The translations under genes were made by a program, and so were the position numbers. Shown here one piece after another: positions 38,412 through 50,079 of a stretch of DNA of 64,000 bases. The stretch is taken from the NCBI GenBank assembly GCA_021234535.1, contig CM037830.1:32523405-32587404 (forward strand). The letters run 5' to 3'. The notes beneath the pieces are model-generated. The model made no database searches, was not told where the DNA came from, and saw only the letters and a list, made by a program, of their open reading frames with translations. Numbering within the stretch: the stretch's first letter is position 1; every line of letters starts with the position of its first letter. The DNA is from Stichopus chloronotus (lineage: Eukaryota; Echinodermata; Holothuroidea; Aspidochirotida; Stichopodidae).

Positions 38412-39592
38412 ATGAGAAATAGTAGAGTAGCATTCGAAGGTCATACCTTCATTGTAGAATGTAGCCGCTCTTTATTATCAATGCCTTTGAACAAATCTCC
38501 CGTCTCTGATGGAATCCCTGTTGAATTTTATCGTGTATTCTGGGACGATGTTGGTTTACTTGTTGTAAACTCTTTTAACCTTGTCTTTCAAAAAGACTTT
38601 ATTTCTGATGAGCAGGGCAGAGCTTGCTTAACGCTCATTCCAAACGAAAATAAAGATAACCGCTACATAAAGAATTGGCTTCCAATCGCCCTACTTAAAG
38701 TAGATTACAAAATCGTTGCTAAGTGTCTAGCTGCACGTATGAAGACTGTGCTCTCTGACTTAACAGATCCAGAGCAGACTGGTTTCTTAAAAGGGCACTT
38801 TATTGGGGAAAATGATAGATTAATTCCCGATCGCATTAGCTACTGTACTGATCATGATATCCCCGGAGCACTTATATTCCTGGACTACGATAAAACGTTC
38901 GATCGACTTGATTGGGAGTTTATTCAAAACACCCTTGCTTATTATAATTTTGGTAGAGATTTTAGACTGTGGGTTTGAACGCTACAGTTACGGTTTCCTT
39001 ACTGAGTATTTCAGGATTTCAAGGGGTGTGCGTCAAGAATGCCCCCTTATCCTTATTTATTTATTACCTGTTCTGAAATTTTTTACTGCTATGATTAAAT
39101 CCAGTCTTAACGTTAATGGAATTGTCATCTCAAATTCGGTTTGTAAAATCTCTACTTATGCAGATGACACAGTGGTTTTAACAGATGGGTCCTTGAATGA
39201 TATTACGAAAACAGTGAATGTACTTAAAAAAGTTTCGTAAAGCGTCTGGTTTAAACGTAAATTTAGACAAATCCTGTCTTTTTGCCCTCGGCCCTCCTTT
39301 TTTTCTGACCCACCTCCCTATTTCCAAATGTTTGACTTCGTCATTAGCCACGACTGTTAGGTATAACGATACCGTTAGGTATTTAGGTATTTCATTCACG
39401 CATCATCATGATGATTTCTTTAAGCTGAACTATGTTCCGAAATCATCACGAATTAAAAGAATCTTTAACGTTTGGTCTTCCAGAGATCTCACACCTATTG
39501 GTAAAATTGTTCTTGTTAAAACCTTTCTCATTTCTCAACTAGTTTATCTTTTCTTTTACCGAATCCAAGTACCCAGTATTTTATGGACTTAG
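38412..39592 (+). pseudogene. LINE reverse transcriptase core, decayed
   Basis: Three overlapping frames (38412-38978, 38854-39240, 39218-39592) together cover RT palm and thumb motifs. The YADD aspartates remain, but the strand with the first aspartate reads LDYDKTFD, and the GVRQGCPLSP box is altered to GVRQECPLI. It cannot make one protein. Confidence 0.8.
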
Positions 39593-40200
39593 AGAACCTT
39601 TCCTACGGATGTATTTGGTCTAAAAATACCTGATAAAGTTAAGAGAAATGTTTTAATTGATAATAAATCTAAGGGAGGTTTAAATATGATTGATATATCA
39701 TCTTTTGCAATAAGTTTAAAATGTTAGTGGGTTAAATTATATCTCGATGATAATAAGAGCTTGTGGAAGATTTTGTTTGATGAAGAGCTTAAAGGATATG
39801 GTAATGGTTTCTTGTTTGAGTGCAAATTTGCTAAACACGATCTCAATATTTCGAATGTCTATATTCGTGATGTTTGTTATGCATAGTCTGACGTTGATTT
39901 TAGACCTCCAGATGGAAATTTGTATGGAAAAGAGAACGTCCTGAATAACTCTTTCATAAAACTTGGCAATGGGCTGATTTTTTCAAACGTATTCATACGT
40001 AAGGATGCTTTTAGATTACATAACTTTTTCGACCATGGTGTTAATGCTTTTGATTATGATACCTTTTGTATAAAATTTGGTTTAAACCATTTTCCTTTAT
40101 CTCTTTATTTTGGTATCCTATCTACGATAGTATGATTCCGAAGTCATGGAAAGAAAGTCTGAAGTGCGTTCATATTCAAAATGGAAAGGAACAACGTCTC
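38430..40200 (+). mobile_element. Fragment of a second L1/Tx1-type LINE (RT region only)
   Basis: The plus strand shows LSMPLNKSPVSDGIPVEFY, QTGFLKGHFIGEN, IFLDYDKTFDRLDW, SRGVRQECPL and YADD (39157-39168), then the connection region up to LYFGILSTIV. It is homologous to, but clearly different from, the LINE at 1930-5605. Frame breaks near 38976, 39235 and beyond, plus in-frame stops, show decay. The endonuclease and the C-terminal CCHC knuckle are absent, so both ends are lost. The left end directly adjoins the satellite array. Confidence 0.85.
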
Positions 40201-40906
40201 ACGAAAGCTATTATAAAATAATAAAGTTTATAATTATATATAAAATAAATTTGTTTGTTAAAATAAGTTTGTCTCCCCATATAAGTTCAAACTTCCCCCA
40301 AATACTCGAAGTTGCAAATAAAGCATCGCCAAAAGTAAGCTTGTTTTTGCGTAAGTAAATTTGGTCCCCCCCCCCCCACAAAAAAATGATATGTTTTTTC
40401 CACACTACTTTTAGTTTCAGTACAGACTTTTGTATAAATTTGTTGACCCGTGAAATAAATTTGTCTTTTAGCCCTGCTAGGTCACGTTTGCGGCCATCAG
40501 GGCAAAAAAGGCAAAAATGTTAAAAAGGAAGTTTCACTAAAAAGGTTTATTAGTATTGATATTGCGCCCTCTAAATTACCCGACGAAAGGTTATCAACGA
40601 CAGTATAGCGCCAATAGACTAAACCCGAACATTACTCCCAGCTGAACCAAAGTACGACGTAGAACAAAGTACCGCCATTTTTATGAGGAAAGACACACAG
40701 CCTAGAAGGTGTGTGCGCATAGTCATCGATGTTAAGGCAAGTGCAACTAGAAGAATTGAACTTGCAGGCAAGTACATCGAAGCCCATTGGGACTGTGAAC
40801 ATGTATGCTGCACCTATGATTGCAGATCTGCACAGTAACACCTACGGCTTAGACTACGAGATATGTACATCTAAAATGAGATTGACAAACTGTAACACAA
40901 ACAAAC
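40200..40906. other. Spacer between LINE fragment and foldback element
   Basis: AT-rich sequence with AAATAAATTTG-like motifs and a C-run near 40366-40378. A 69-codon Cys-containing frame on the minus strand (40841-40632) has no clear start or splice context. No gene is supported. Confidence 0.35.
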
Positions 40907-40908
40907 TA

Positions 40909-41221
40909 TGGAACGCCAAAAGGGCAATGAATTTTGTTGTCTCATCGTAGTTTGTCTCAACTTATTTCGTTGTCTCATTTGATTTTGTCTCCGTTTTGGT
41001 TTGTCTCATTCAATTGTGTCGTCTCACTTAATTTTGTCTCCTTGTAGATTGTCTGATGTACGTTTGCTGCATTTAAGGTTGTCTCATTAAAGTTTGCCTC
41101 ATATTAGGTCGTCTCGTTTTAGTTTGCTTCATTAAAGTTCGTCTCACAGCAGTTTGCCTCACAGCAGTTCGTCTCACAGCAGTTCGTCTCACTGCAGTCC
41201 GTCTCCCAACAGTTCGGTTCA
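40909..41221 (+). repeat. Foldback element, left inverted arm
   Basis: Tandem degenerate 15-bp units (GTCTCA followed by about nine variable bases ending GTTT or GTTC). Innermost units (41139-41200) read TTCGTCTCACAGCAG-like and are the most regular, so they may have expanded by slippage. Confidence 0.88.
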
Positions 41222-42772
41222 TTAAAAGTAATTGTGCTTCATTCAGAGTGTGAAATCCTGAATGAAAATCCATTGGAATTGTGTTTAGGTATCGCTGGTT
41301 TTGCGATATGACTTTTCAAAGTTTGAAGATAATACAAAATAGATGACATAGAATGTTGCACAGTGTCAGAATTTTTTTTTCTTGTGGCTACAGTTCGACT
41401 CTTAATTACTTAAATACTGACTTTCACATTGGTTCATTGTAATGAATATTATCTGCTGTCTTTAAAATGAAAGTAAAGTAACAAAGGTCACATCAGACAT
41501 AGCAACTTTCAAGCTGCTACATAGTGCATGATTCATTAATTTTATTTTATTGTTATACTCTAAATTTATGACAAAAGTAAGCTTTGAAAATGGATTCCCG
41601 CTTAAAAAGAATTGTCACAGGAGATGTGGGATAACTTTCATCAAAATTATGTTGTGAATGGTAAATGTTACTGTAACTTATGGGACATTTGTATGAATTT
41701 CAGAAGGAATTTGCTCATGACATTCAAAAACCGCAAAACATTCTTGAGTTCTCTTAATTTTAATATGCACAGAAATATTCACTTAATTTTACAGTACCAT
41801 TAGCGAAGGAAAATTATTGCTGTACGGTACTGCATTTCTTTACATGGGACAAAAAGCATGCACATGACTTATGTGACATTTTTGGACCACGAAGAATAAC
41901 TATTTTCAATTCCCCACACTATCTCAATTTTTTTTCCAATTAGACTTCCCTCTGCACTTGTTATAATAGCAATTGAGCACAGAATTAGTACACATTATAG
42001 TGTCCTTCATTGACATGAACCCTTATGTGATGGTCATCAATTGATTTGTGTGACACATAGCACAAGTTAGTGTGACTTATTGGACGTACTGTGGCATCTC
42101 ACATTTATGAAAGAGATGGCGCACTGTTTGAGAGTCATAATATGAAGATATTTTTACAAATAGCCATTAAAATATTATGACATATGTGAATAATCTGCTG
42201 GAGAATTATGTTGAATTGTTGTTTTAGGCATGAACTTTATTGGTACTGTACTTGCCTTCTGCCCATAGTGTCATTCTGTCCCCAGTGGGGCAAGATTTGT
42301 TTTCCACTCGAACCAACCTTCACTATGATAACATCTTTCCAGTTCATGGACAATTATGGGCAATCATAGGCAATAGACATCATCGCTGGCCTCCAATTCC
42401 TCCCCACAGGGATAAAATGGTGTGAAACCTAATCTTCTGTGCTCTCAGCTATTAAACTGTACCACAATCATGCTTGCCTAGTCAACACTCACCTAAGCCG
42501 GTCCATGTATTCTTTTCTTTGCTTAAACTTAAATTCCTTGTTCTGCTTCTCTTATCAGTTTGGTGTCTTATTTCTGCACCGAAGTTACGGCAGGAAAGTT
42601 TAAGAAAGTTTACCAATATTAATTGAAAAGCATGCAGAACACAAAATAGAATGTAGCCTATAAACAAAACAATCTCTGTGTAAGTGGTGAAAGAATCCAC
42701 AACCCGGGAATTCCCATACATAGGTAGGGTTCTCCACACAAAAATTCCGCCCCATCATTACAGAGACCAAAA

Positions 42773-42961
42773 TCACATAATGTCATACAGTATATCCAAG
42801 AAAAAGCCATGAGGGTGTGTAGCCTCATATTCTATTTTGCCTTGATCAAGAACATTTTTTTTATTCTTCACTGTTCTGAATGACACTCCCATCACCTCAG
42901 CTATAATTGTGTTAGTATAGCCGAGACTGAAAAGCCGAGCTAGTTGACTTTCTTCGGTCAT
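42773..42961 (-). CDS. Small helix-turn-helix-like frame inside the foldback element
   Basis: A 62-codon frame starts MTEESQLARLFSLGYTNTI and continues AEVMGVSFRTV, a good match to the helix-turn-helix pattern (hydrophobic helix, G-Y, then IA-x2-MGVS-x-RTV) found in transposase and integrase N-termini. It could be the N-terminal remnant of the element's own transposase or of an integrase-like gene. The frame ends without a catalytic domain, and no splice donor is obvious. Probably non-functional. Confidence 0.3.
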   Translation of the reverse strand: MTEESQLARLFSLGYTNTIIAEVMGVSFRTVKNKKNVLDQGKIEYEATHPHGFFLDILYDIM

Positions 42962-43159
42962 TTTGCACCAGATCTTACGTTAAAGCTAGGCCGGCTTACG
43001 TACATACTGTCACAACCAAGTCTAGTCGAGTCCAGTCTATACACGTACACGTATTAACTGTACTTCAAACGGACAATGTCAAGATTCGCGCCACGTGTGT
43101 ATTTTGTCATCAGTCATCGTAGATTTAAATTTTAATTGACGAATAACGCCTTCGATTTA

Positions 43160-43484
43160 AGACAAACTGACTTGAGACGAACTTCGCTCAGGCAAACTGA
43201 CACGAGGCAAACTCGGCTGAGGCGGACTGCAGTGAGACGAACTGCTGTGAGACGAACTTTAATGAAGCAAACTAAAACGAGACGACCTAATATGAGGCAA
43301 ACTTTAATGAGACAACCTTAAATGAATAAACGTACATCAGACAATCTACAAGGAGACAAAATTAAGTGAGACGACACAATTGAATGAGACAAACTAAAAA
43401 GGAGACAAAATCAAATGAGACAACGAAATAAGTTGAGACAAACTACGATGAGACAACAAAATTCATTGCCCTTTTGGCGTTCCA
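43160..43484 (-). repeat. Foldback element, right inverted arm
   Basis: Inverted counterpart of the left arm. The innermost units differ in number and order from the left arm (extra AGGCAAACT and AGGCGGACT units at 43180-43230), as expected of independent unit gain and loss. Confidence 0.88.
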
Positions 43485-43486
43485 TA

Positions 43487-45997
43487 ACGGATTCTGGCGG
43501 TAAACTGAAGATACTACTTCAAGTAGCGAAGTGAAAAGAAGGAACACAATGATCGCACTAATATATCGTTGGTCGTAGTAAGGTGGTTATCACTGCTACC
43601 GGGCAGCTTGCGCGTTAGCCTCATATGTCACTGTCAGTACCAATTTGAAGCTACAATGAACAGAATGCCGGGTAGGTGGAAACGACTTGAAGCAATCAAT
43701 CAAATCCCCTATTTTCCCTGAGTGAAAGTCGGTAATATTTCGAAAGGGTACGGTGTTACACACTATGATAAAATTCAAAGGGTCTTGCAAGCAGGCTAAA
43801 ATGGCGATTAGCACTTAATAAAACAATAGAAATGTCTGCGTCACTGTTCACCTTCCTGTTGAATATGCCATTATACTTGTGTGCTGAAGAAGGTATAATG
43901 CAACTATTCATGGGCGCCAACGCAGGTGAAAGTGAGAAAAAAATTCACACGACGAGCCGAGTAAATCCAAGAATCGAAGCTAGGGGCTTCGATTAACCAC
44001 GTTAACCCTGATAAAGTGATCGTGAATGGATACAGGCACTTATTGTTTTGGCTCACTCTGCCGACTAAGGTGATAGAATATAGGTTTGTGCAGGAGCTTG
44101 TAGGCTACTGTGACGGATCTAGCAGTAAGCAGAATCATAGGGAGAGGTGGTAAGGGGGGGGGGGGGGGTAGCAGCATGACTGATCATTATTTTGAGAGGA
44201 CATTTAGCTGTGTGTGTGGGGGGGGGGGGGGAAGAGGTGCGTCTCCCTCCGTAACTATCCGTTTTGTGAGGCAGTACAGCTAGCTAGCTAGCAGTACTGG
44301 TTAATGGATTTCAGTGGTGCATTGCATTTTCATTGCATACCGCTGTACGATGTCACCATAACCGGTAGGGGGGTGTCTTGATTCTTGTGTTGAACGCGGC
44401 GAACTGAGAGTAGGATAACCCTGAACCGAATTAATAATCTAAAAGTCGGATCGGATCATCGAATAGACAAAAACAAAATCACATTCGCTGTTACATAATG
44501 AGGGCGCCAGGAATATAGGCAGCTCAGGGCGGGCATGGATTATACGAGTAGGATCAATAAAGGGCGCAATAACAATATCCCTAAAGTATTTTGGGAGAAA
44601 CAACTTAATTTTGGCAACTACAAACTCAAACTTATTTGGTGAACTTTCACGGGGTAACAACTCTATGCAAAACTCTGTACTGATATGATATTTTGTAGAT
44701 TGATGTATACTGCTTTAGCGTTATAAAACATTATCTCGTATGCAGTTTTCTTGTTCTTAAGTCTTATTTAAACTTAGTAAAGTGAGATTGTATCAAATTT
44801 GAAATCGTCTTTGCAAAAGAAACGTTTCTTTGTCTAACTTTTAAACTTTTAAAGTTAAATAGGCCTATGAACGAGAACTTTGTTTCTTTCAAAAATGTTT
44901 CTATTGCGTTTGGTTCATTTTTTTCAGTAAACACTCTTCAAATTTAGATAGACATATTTTAAAATTAAATACTTTTTTTTTAAGTGCCGACTTTATAAGT
45001 AGTTTTTCAAGTACAGACTAGAATTTGTACTTTGTCTTTTTTGCCCCGATCGTCGCCCACAGTGAAGTGCACACACTTGTTTCATCACTAACATAGGCAT
45101 TTTGTAAATAACACTAGGGAAATTCTGACTCTAAAATTAGAAACTTTACAAATCACATTGCCGTCATGTGAGTTGAAACCGGCAGACATGTTTGTGTCTC
45201 GGCTTTTCACACATTTGACATTGAAAAATGTTAAAGACCGCTATGATACGATATAACTGTAGTTATACCACATCATAGGATTGTTGAAGGTTTATTCGAC
45301 TGGAAACAAATGCCCGTTTTACCACAATTCGAGCTTTCTGAGGACAATTTGCAAGAGGTTACAGTCAACGTTAGTCATATAGGCTATGCATTACAACGGT
45401 GTTACACGTTTCAATTTGAAACACGTTTCAGTATATGATCGTGGCAAGCAAAGAAGACATTGGTTCTTCGATTGTGAGACTTATGTGAATTCTTCGGCAG
45501 AGTATTTTTTCTTGTGTTAAACGTGGATTCCTCCTATGAAGTTAATGTTTTGCTGACGTTGTCGGTCGCGGAGAAAAGCGAGCAAACTAACGTGTAAGTA
45601 GTTCTTAGTTTTCTCAGGTGTATAGCCCCATATCACTGTCGAAAAGGACCCGACGCCATTGGTGGGAGTTTAAGATATAACAACAGTGGTGCGAGAGTTT
45701 CAACTGAATGTGAATTGTAATGCAGATGACAATGGTTGATTAGGATAAAAGAAAACTAATATGAAAAGGTGTTAATGAAGTTTTACAAAGCTGAGTAACA
45801 AATTCCATGTATTACCCTTAATGTTCAAAATTTCTGACTAATGTATAGACATAGTGGTCGTTACCATTTAACAGTTCAGTTGCATAAACCCCTGTCAGGC
45901 GTGTTTTCTCGAGGCTAACGCAATTTGAATAATATAAAACAAGTAAGCAATCCACGGAGTTGCAAATCTCATCCCTATCGCTTTGCACTCATAGCAA
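43487..45997. other. Intergenic DNA with G-runs
   Basis: No coding region is supported. It holds two G-runs (44155-44168 and 44218-44231) that could form quadruplexes, and a GCTAGCTAGCTAGC stretch near 44280. The rest is unremarkable AT-rich DNA. Confidence 0.5.
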
Positions 45998-46030
45998 TGA
46001 ATATTCAACACCAAAAGTGTTGAATATTCA
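45998..46030. repeat. Perfect 14-bp palindrome with 5-base loop
   Basis: TGAATATTCAACAC, loop CAAAA, then GTGTTGAATATTCA. All 14 pairs match. It lies at the left of a region (46030-46340) with imperfect repeats containing TCTTCG and TACC(A)GG motifs, perhaps a small foldback remnant. Confidence 0.85.
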
Positions 46031-46789
46031 ACGATTGCCACGGGTGTGTTACAGACGAAGGCCTTAAGCACGAATACCTTGTGCGGTTTTCTATCTTCGT
46101 TTTAAACATCTTCGTTGTTAATACCCACAAAGCGGTGTTAAAAATTATGACCTTGAAAATGAAGTTCGAAGACCCTGGTATAAAATAATATATAAAATAA
46201 CGCAATGCATTTATTCTGCTTGATTAGACATTATGTTATTTATTGAACGTACGTTATTTGCCATATTTTGACGTCTTTACCAGGATCTTCGACCCTCGTT
46301 TTGAAGGTCTTCGTTTTAATATACCCCTAACGCTGTTGCAGTTTACCTCGTATGCGTCGAACACACAACTACGTGCATGCATGTAGACGTGTTCCTAGAG
46401 ATAGAGGGTTCGTCAAAAGTCTTCCCAGAAATATCTGCCCGTCAGAGTATTCATGAGTTCAGCACTTGCCGTCACTCTGGCTATTTTCAATGATCTAAAA
46501 AACACATTGTGCCTGCTTCATTTCTGTCCTCACAGTGCGTTGGTCTTGCATAACTAGGCTGTATACAGTGGATCTATATGTACGCTGTAACAGTATACTG
46601 AGTAACGGTACTACGAACGCATGGAAAATGACAATGCCACCATACATAACATCTCAGCCCAAAACATGGTTGGATAGGCTGGAATGCCGTACAACATCCA
46701 TGGAAAGCCAAAGATGTAAAAGTCATGTTGACACCACACAACACTAGCATCTAACACACTGCATTATGCATTATTGCAACGGTGACATG

Positions 46790-47800
46790 TAACTTTGACC
46801 TATGACGTCATCAGTCGAGCGGACAATACATCTCAAACCCAGGAACCTATCCACCAAGCTTAAAGTTTAGGAGAAGATTGTGACACACATTTTTAGCCCA
46901 TTTTTGCCGATTTGACTTTTGACCACGTGAACGTTGACCTCCTAACGTCATCAGTATTTTAACAGATTTCGTGTATCGTCTTCTTTTTGGATATGGTAGT
47001 TTTATAACTACAGGATATTTAAACATAGAAATAATACTAAAGATACATTTGACCTTTTCGTAACCTGTGACTCTTGACCTTCGACCTATAACATTATCAG
47101 TCGAGAGGATACTATACAACAACCCTGGCACCTATACTCACCAAGTTGGAAGTTCATCGACTTACCGTGTAGCAGGAGATCGGACACACTTTTTAAAGCA
47201 TTTTTGCCTGTTTGACATTTACAGGATCACGTGACCTTTGACCTCGTGACGTTATCAATATTTTTAAAAAAATATTCTCGTATTGTCTGCTATCCATAAT
47301 GGTAGTTTTATCATTCTAGAATGTCCGCACATAATTTAACGCTAAAATCTGTTTTTGGTTTTCGTGACCTATGACCGTTGACAATTGACCTATGACGTCA
47401 TTAGTCTGGCAGGACACTTCACTACAAAAATGCGCACTTACCCATTAAGTTTTAAGTTCATCCGAATAACTAGGAGGAGATCGTGACACACCTTTTTAAA
47501 GCATTTTTGTCGATTTGACATTGAGTCACTACACTACATCTTACAATATATCCTGGCACCTACCCATCAAGTTTGAGGTCCATCCAACGTACCGTCTAGC
47601 AGGAGATAGGGACACACTTTCTTTTGTACACACACACACACACACACACACATTTAAACCCCCTCCCTTACCCCAGTATCAATCCTGCTATTTGCATACC
47701 ATGAGATACCCCTAAATATGGACTACTGACCCACCAAGTTTCGGTTGAATACCACAAGGGTTGTAAGATGGACTACCATCTACAGTAAGTGTCATTTTCT
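46790..47800. repeat. Tandem repeat of ~300 bp, 3-4 diverged copies
   Basis: Copies start near 46797, 47085, 47389 and (partial) 47520. Shared landmarks: GACCTATGACGTCATCAGTC, CCTGGCACCTA, CACCAAGTT, AGCAGGAGAT, GACACAC, TTTTTAAAGCATTTTTG and GTGACCTTTGACC. Perfect CRE-like octamers TGACGTCA occur at 46803-46810 and 47393-47400. An (AC)n tract (47628-47652) interrupts the last copy. Confidence 0.8.
47628..47652. repeat. (AC)n microsatellite
   Basis: Uninterrupted AC dinucleotide run of 25 bases. Confidence 0.95.
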
Positions 47801-48522
47801 TAACCGTTCAACAAAGTTCAATATCTCCTCCCTGTATACTACGTATAGGATGGGATAAAGGGAAAGGTACTTAGTGCACAACAGGTAGAGGTCCATCAAG
47901 TCCCTGTCTTCTTCTTGGTCTTTATTCAGTCGCCACCATTTTATAGAAAATAATTCGACTTCGTATAAATTGCATGATCCACTGCGTTCATAAAACACTG
48001 AATTCATTTTGGATACGCTACTGTAGGTAAAGAGACTATTACTGTTAGTAAAGTCAACAGTAATTAATACGCTATCTTGCAAGCTCAAAGTCATTTTAAA
48101 TACTAGCCATATTAATAGCTAGATTTAAGCTTTACCTTTGTATTTAGCCACCTTGCAAGATGTACACAAGGTTTAGTTCAGAGCAAATTGGTGAAGAACA
48201 ACCCGAAATTATCAATACACTTGAGTGAGGGGACAGGGGACTCTTTTGTGACTTTTCTTGCATGATACGGACAGCAGACGTCATATCTAAACCAGGTTAT
48301 TGCAAAATCCTGTACCTTGAAGAAACAGGTCGGTGTTTATCTGTGAGTAAATGCACTTCCAGAAATGCACTTCAACTAGGTTATCAACTAAAGCGTACAT
48401 GACTATAATAACATCCTATTAATGCAATATTTTGACGTCGTTTTTCTCATCCAGCTCATTGCAAAGGCAGTTTAATTTTTCATTTGTAAAACAACTTTTT
48501 CTTCACTTAGTGTGGTGTGACG
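47801..48522. other. Upstream flank of the DED-VLIG gene
   Basis: No coding region is supported. A CTTCACTTAG stretch ends at 48510, 12 bases before the ATG, and could be a splice acceptor for an upstream non-coding exon. A minus-strand 100-codon frame (48094-47792) has no family resemblance. Confidence 0.35.
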
Positions 48523-48820
48523 ATGGCAAGTACATCTACCGAGAACATGGAGAAAAGTTTCGGGGAACTGAAGGTATCATTGAATGATCAACTTACAAAA
48601 GAAAACTGCAACCGACTGTGCGATCTGTTTTCTTTTCCTCCAAGAGTACGAGATTCCATACTGAGAAGCGAATCACCGGGAAGCCAACTTCTGGAATATT
48701 GTACCGAGAGAAAGATTATCGAGCCAGGCAATGTGACTAAACTTTGGGAAGCCTTGACAAAATCAAAGCTTGTTTCAGTGGCAACCTTAGTTCACGAGTA
48801 TGTCCTGTCACATGCGCAAG
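48523..48820 (+). CDS. DED-VLIG gene exon 1: death-effector-like domain
   Basis: ATG at 48523 (an upstream in-frame GTG at 48517 is not a plausible start) opens 99 codons plus one base, ending at donor CAAG|GTAGTA in phase 1. Residues about 10-93 look like a death-effector domain: an amphipathic helix FGELKVSLNDQLTKE, LCDLF, then SPGSQLLEYCTERKI, IEPGNVTKLWEAL and LVSVATLVHEY. The LLEYC-x-E-x-x-x-I-x-P-x-N-V pattern parallels the FADD and caspase-8 type (LL-x-x-L-x-E-x-G-L-I-x-P-x-N). Such domains assemble death and inflammatory signalling complexes in the cytosol. A CARD or other death-fold class cannot be excluded. The exon joins exon 2 at 51637, which begins with the two bases needed to complete the codon. 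Confidence 0.75.
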
Positions 48821-48949
48821 GTAGTATATATTCAACAGACTAAAAAAAGATGTATCTGTTTTTTTTTTTTCAATAGCTTTACTCTGGTGTTGATATACAT
48901 GTGTGTATGTGCAGACCCGTCTGAAGGTATTTAAAAGTGGTACGGTATT

Positions 48950-49532
48950 TTGGGGGAACGACGACGGGTGACAATCTAAGCCGAGGGCCGCCATCGGTTG
49001 GCGCGGAGCGACCCAGAAAATTTTGCGATTTTAGCATACTCCAGATGGCATAGCATTTGCGAGTTTAGAATGAGTTCATATCTGGTTGTACGAATTGACA
49101 ATTTTTCGTGAGTTGTCCTAACCTCCGATGCATTTTGGAGACACGTAGACCTACATGAGACATTGCTGAGCGATTAATGCACCATCGTTTGGTGAGAACA
49201 CCAATAATCGCAATATAGAACTTGTGTATTAGGCCTATCTACTACACCTCGACAACGACAGGGATCTGCAAAATAAGATTTCCCATCAATGTGGAACGCC
49301 GTGCACAATCAGTCGGTGAGAATGCTGAGAAGCAAAGTATGGAATCCAGCAAGTGCACCGCCGATCGACGATACTTATATAGAATGCTAGAATTCAATTA
49401 GAAATGGCGAGAAAACTAAGGGATTATTTTAATTATATTTACTGCATTTCATTAAGGGGGGGGGGAGAGGGGCGAAAGTGTATCATAAAACATTTGGCAT
49501 TGCCCCCTGGTCTTCCTCTAGCTACATTACTG
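48950..49532. mobile_element. Diverged MITE-like copy C in the DED-VLIG intron
   Basis: The segment GCCATCGGTTGGCGCGGAGCG (written 48990-49011) matches the left part of copies A and B. The right end CTAGCTACATTACTG (to 49532) resembles the right terminus of copy A. The middle is too diverged to align by eye. Confidence 0.5.
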
Positions 49533-49901
49533 TGCAGAACCCCTGGTGGAGGTGCAATCCCCCTTGAAGCTGTTGGATATTTGAAAATGAACTTGCGTAT
49601 TTCCACGGAAAGTGGAATACTGATTTTACCTATTTACTTACCGATTCTTCAATCTATGCTGCGGTCCGCGATCCCAAATCCAATAAAAGTAAAGGAATCC
49701 GAAGTTCCACTGCGAACTCAAATCACTGAAAAATACCGAAGATAGAGCGTCTGTGGTCTAGACGTTTGGTCTAGAAGTTTGACTTCTTTCTCTTTGTTTT
49801 ACATGTTCTGTAGTAAGCCAAGGTATAATTATAGGGTTGTACTCCTGAAGTCCGGCACATTGGAATCTTAATGTGATTTCCTTCAGACCTCTTCCGCCAT
49901 C

Positions 49902-49920
49902 CATCATCATCAACATCATC

Positions 49921-50006
<86 letters not shown>

Positions 50007-50075
50007 ATTATTATTATTATTATTATTATTGTTATTGTTATTATTATCATAATCATCATCATATTATTATTATTA
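49902..50075. repeat. (ATC)n and (TTA)n microsatellite
   Basis: About 35 ATC triplets with scattered ACC variants, followed by TTA triplets. Open on the minus strand as a run of methionines, which is an artefact. Confidence 0.96.
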
Positions 50076-50079
50076 CTGG

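Larger units (their letters stand above)
40909..43484. mobile_element. Foldback-type transposon with ~300-bp arms of 15-bp subrepeats
   Basis: The left arm (40909 to about 41200) and right arm (about 43200 to 43484) are inverted copies of each other with few differences. The outermost bases are TGGAACGCCAAAAGGGCAAT on each side, flanked by TA (40907-40908 and 43485-43486), consistent with a TA target duplication. Each arm is built of about 20 degenerate 15-bp units with consensus GAGACRAACTNNNNN (GTCTCN... on the other strand). The 1.9-kb centre encodes no recognisable complete transposase, so the element is probably non-autonomous. Long arms of 15-bp units recall the TU foldback elements of sea urchins; that comparison is from memory of the literature, not from alignment. 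Confidence 0.85.

Noticed and set aside
40632..40841. 69-codon Cys-containing minus-strand frame
   Set aside because: It has a plausible composition, but no clear splice site, start context or family; not enough to call a gene.
41000..41220. Regularly spaced short repeats resembling a CRISPR array
   Set aside because: The units are degenerate 15-mers without a constant repeat and unique spacers, occur as an inverted pair and belong to a eukaryotic foldback element.
43136..43321. Protein of repeated RRT/RQT pentapeptides
   Set aside because: A 15-bp period always gives a 5-residue peptide repeat; the same occurs in the opposite arm (41073-41273), so it is an artefact of the foldback arms.
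47792..48094. 100-codon minus-strand frame upstream of the DED exon
   Set aside because: No recognisable domain, no splice or conservation evidence, and of a length that occurs by chance.
49758..50006. Minus-strand frame of almost only methionine
   Set aside because: It is a translation of the (ATC)n microsatellite.
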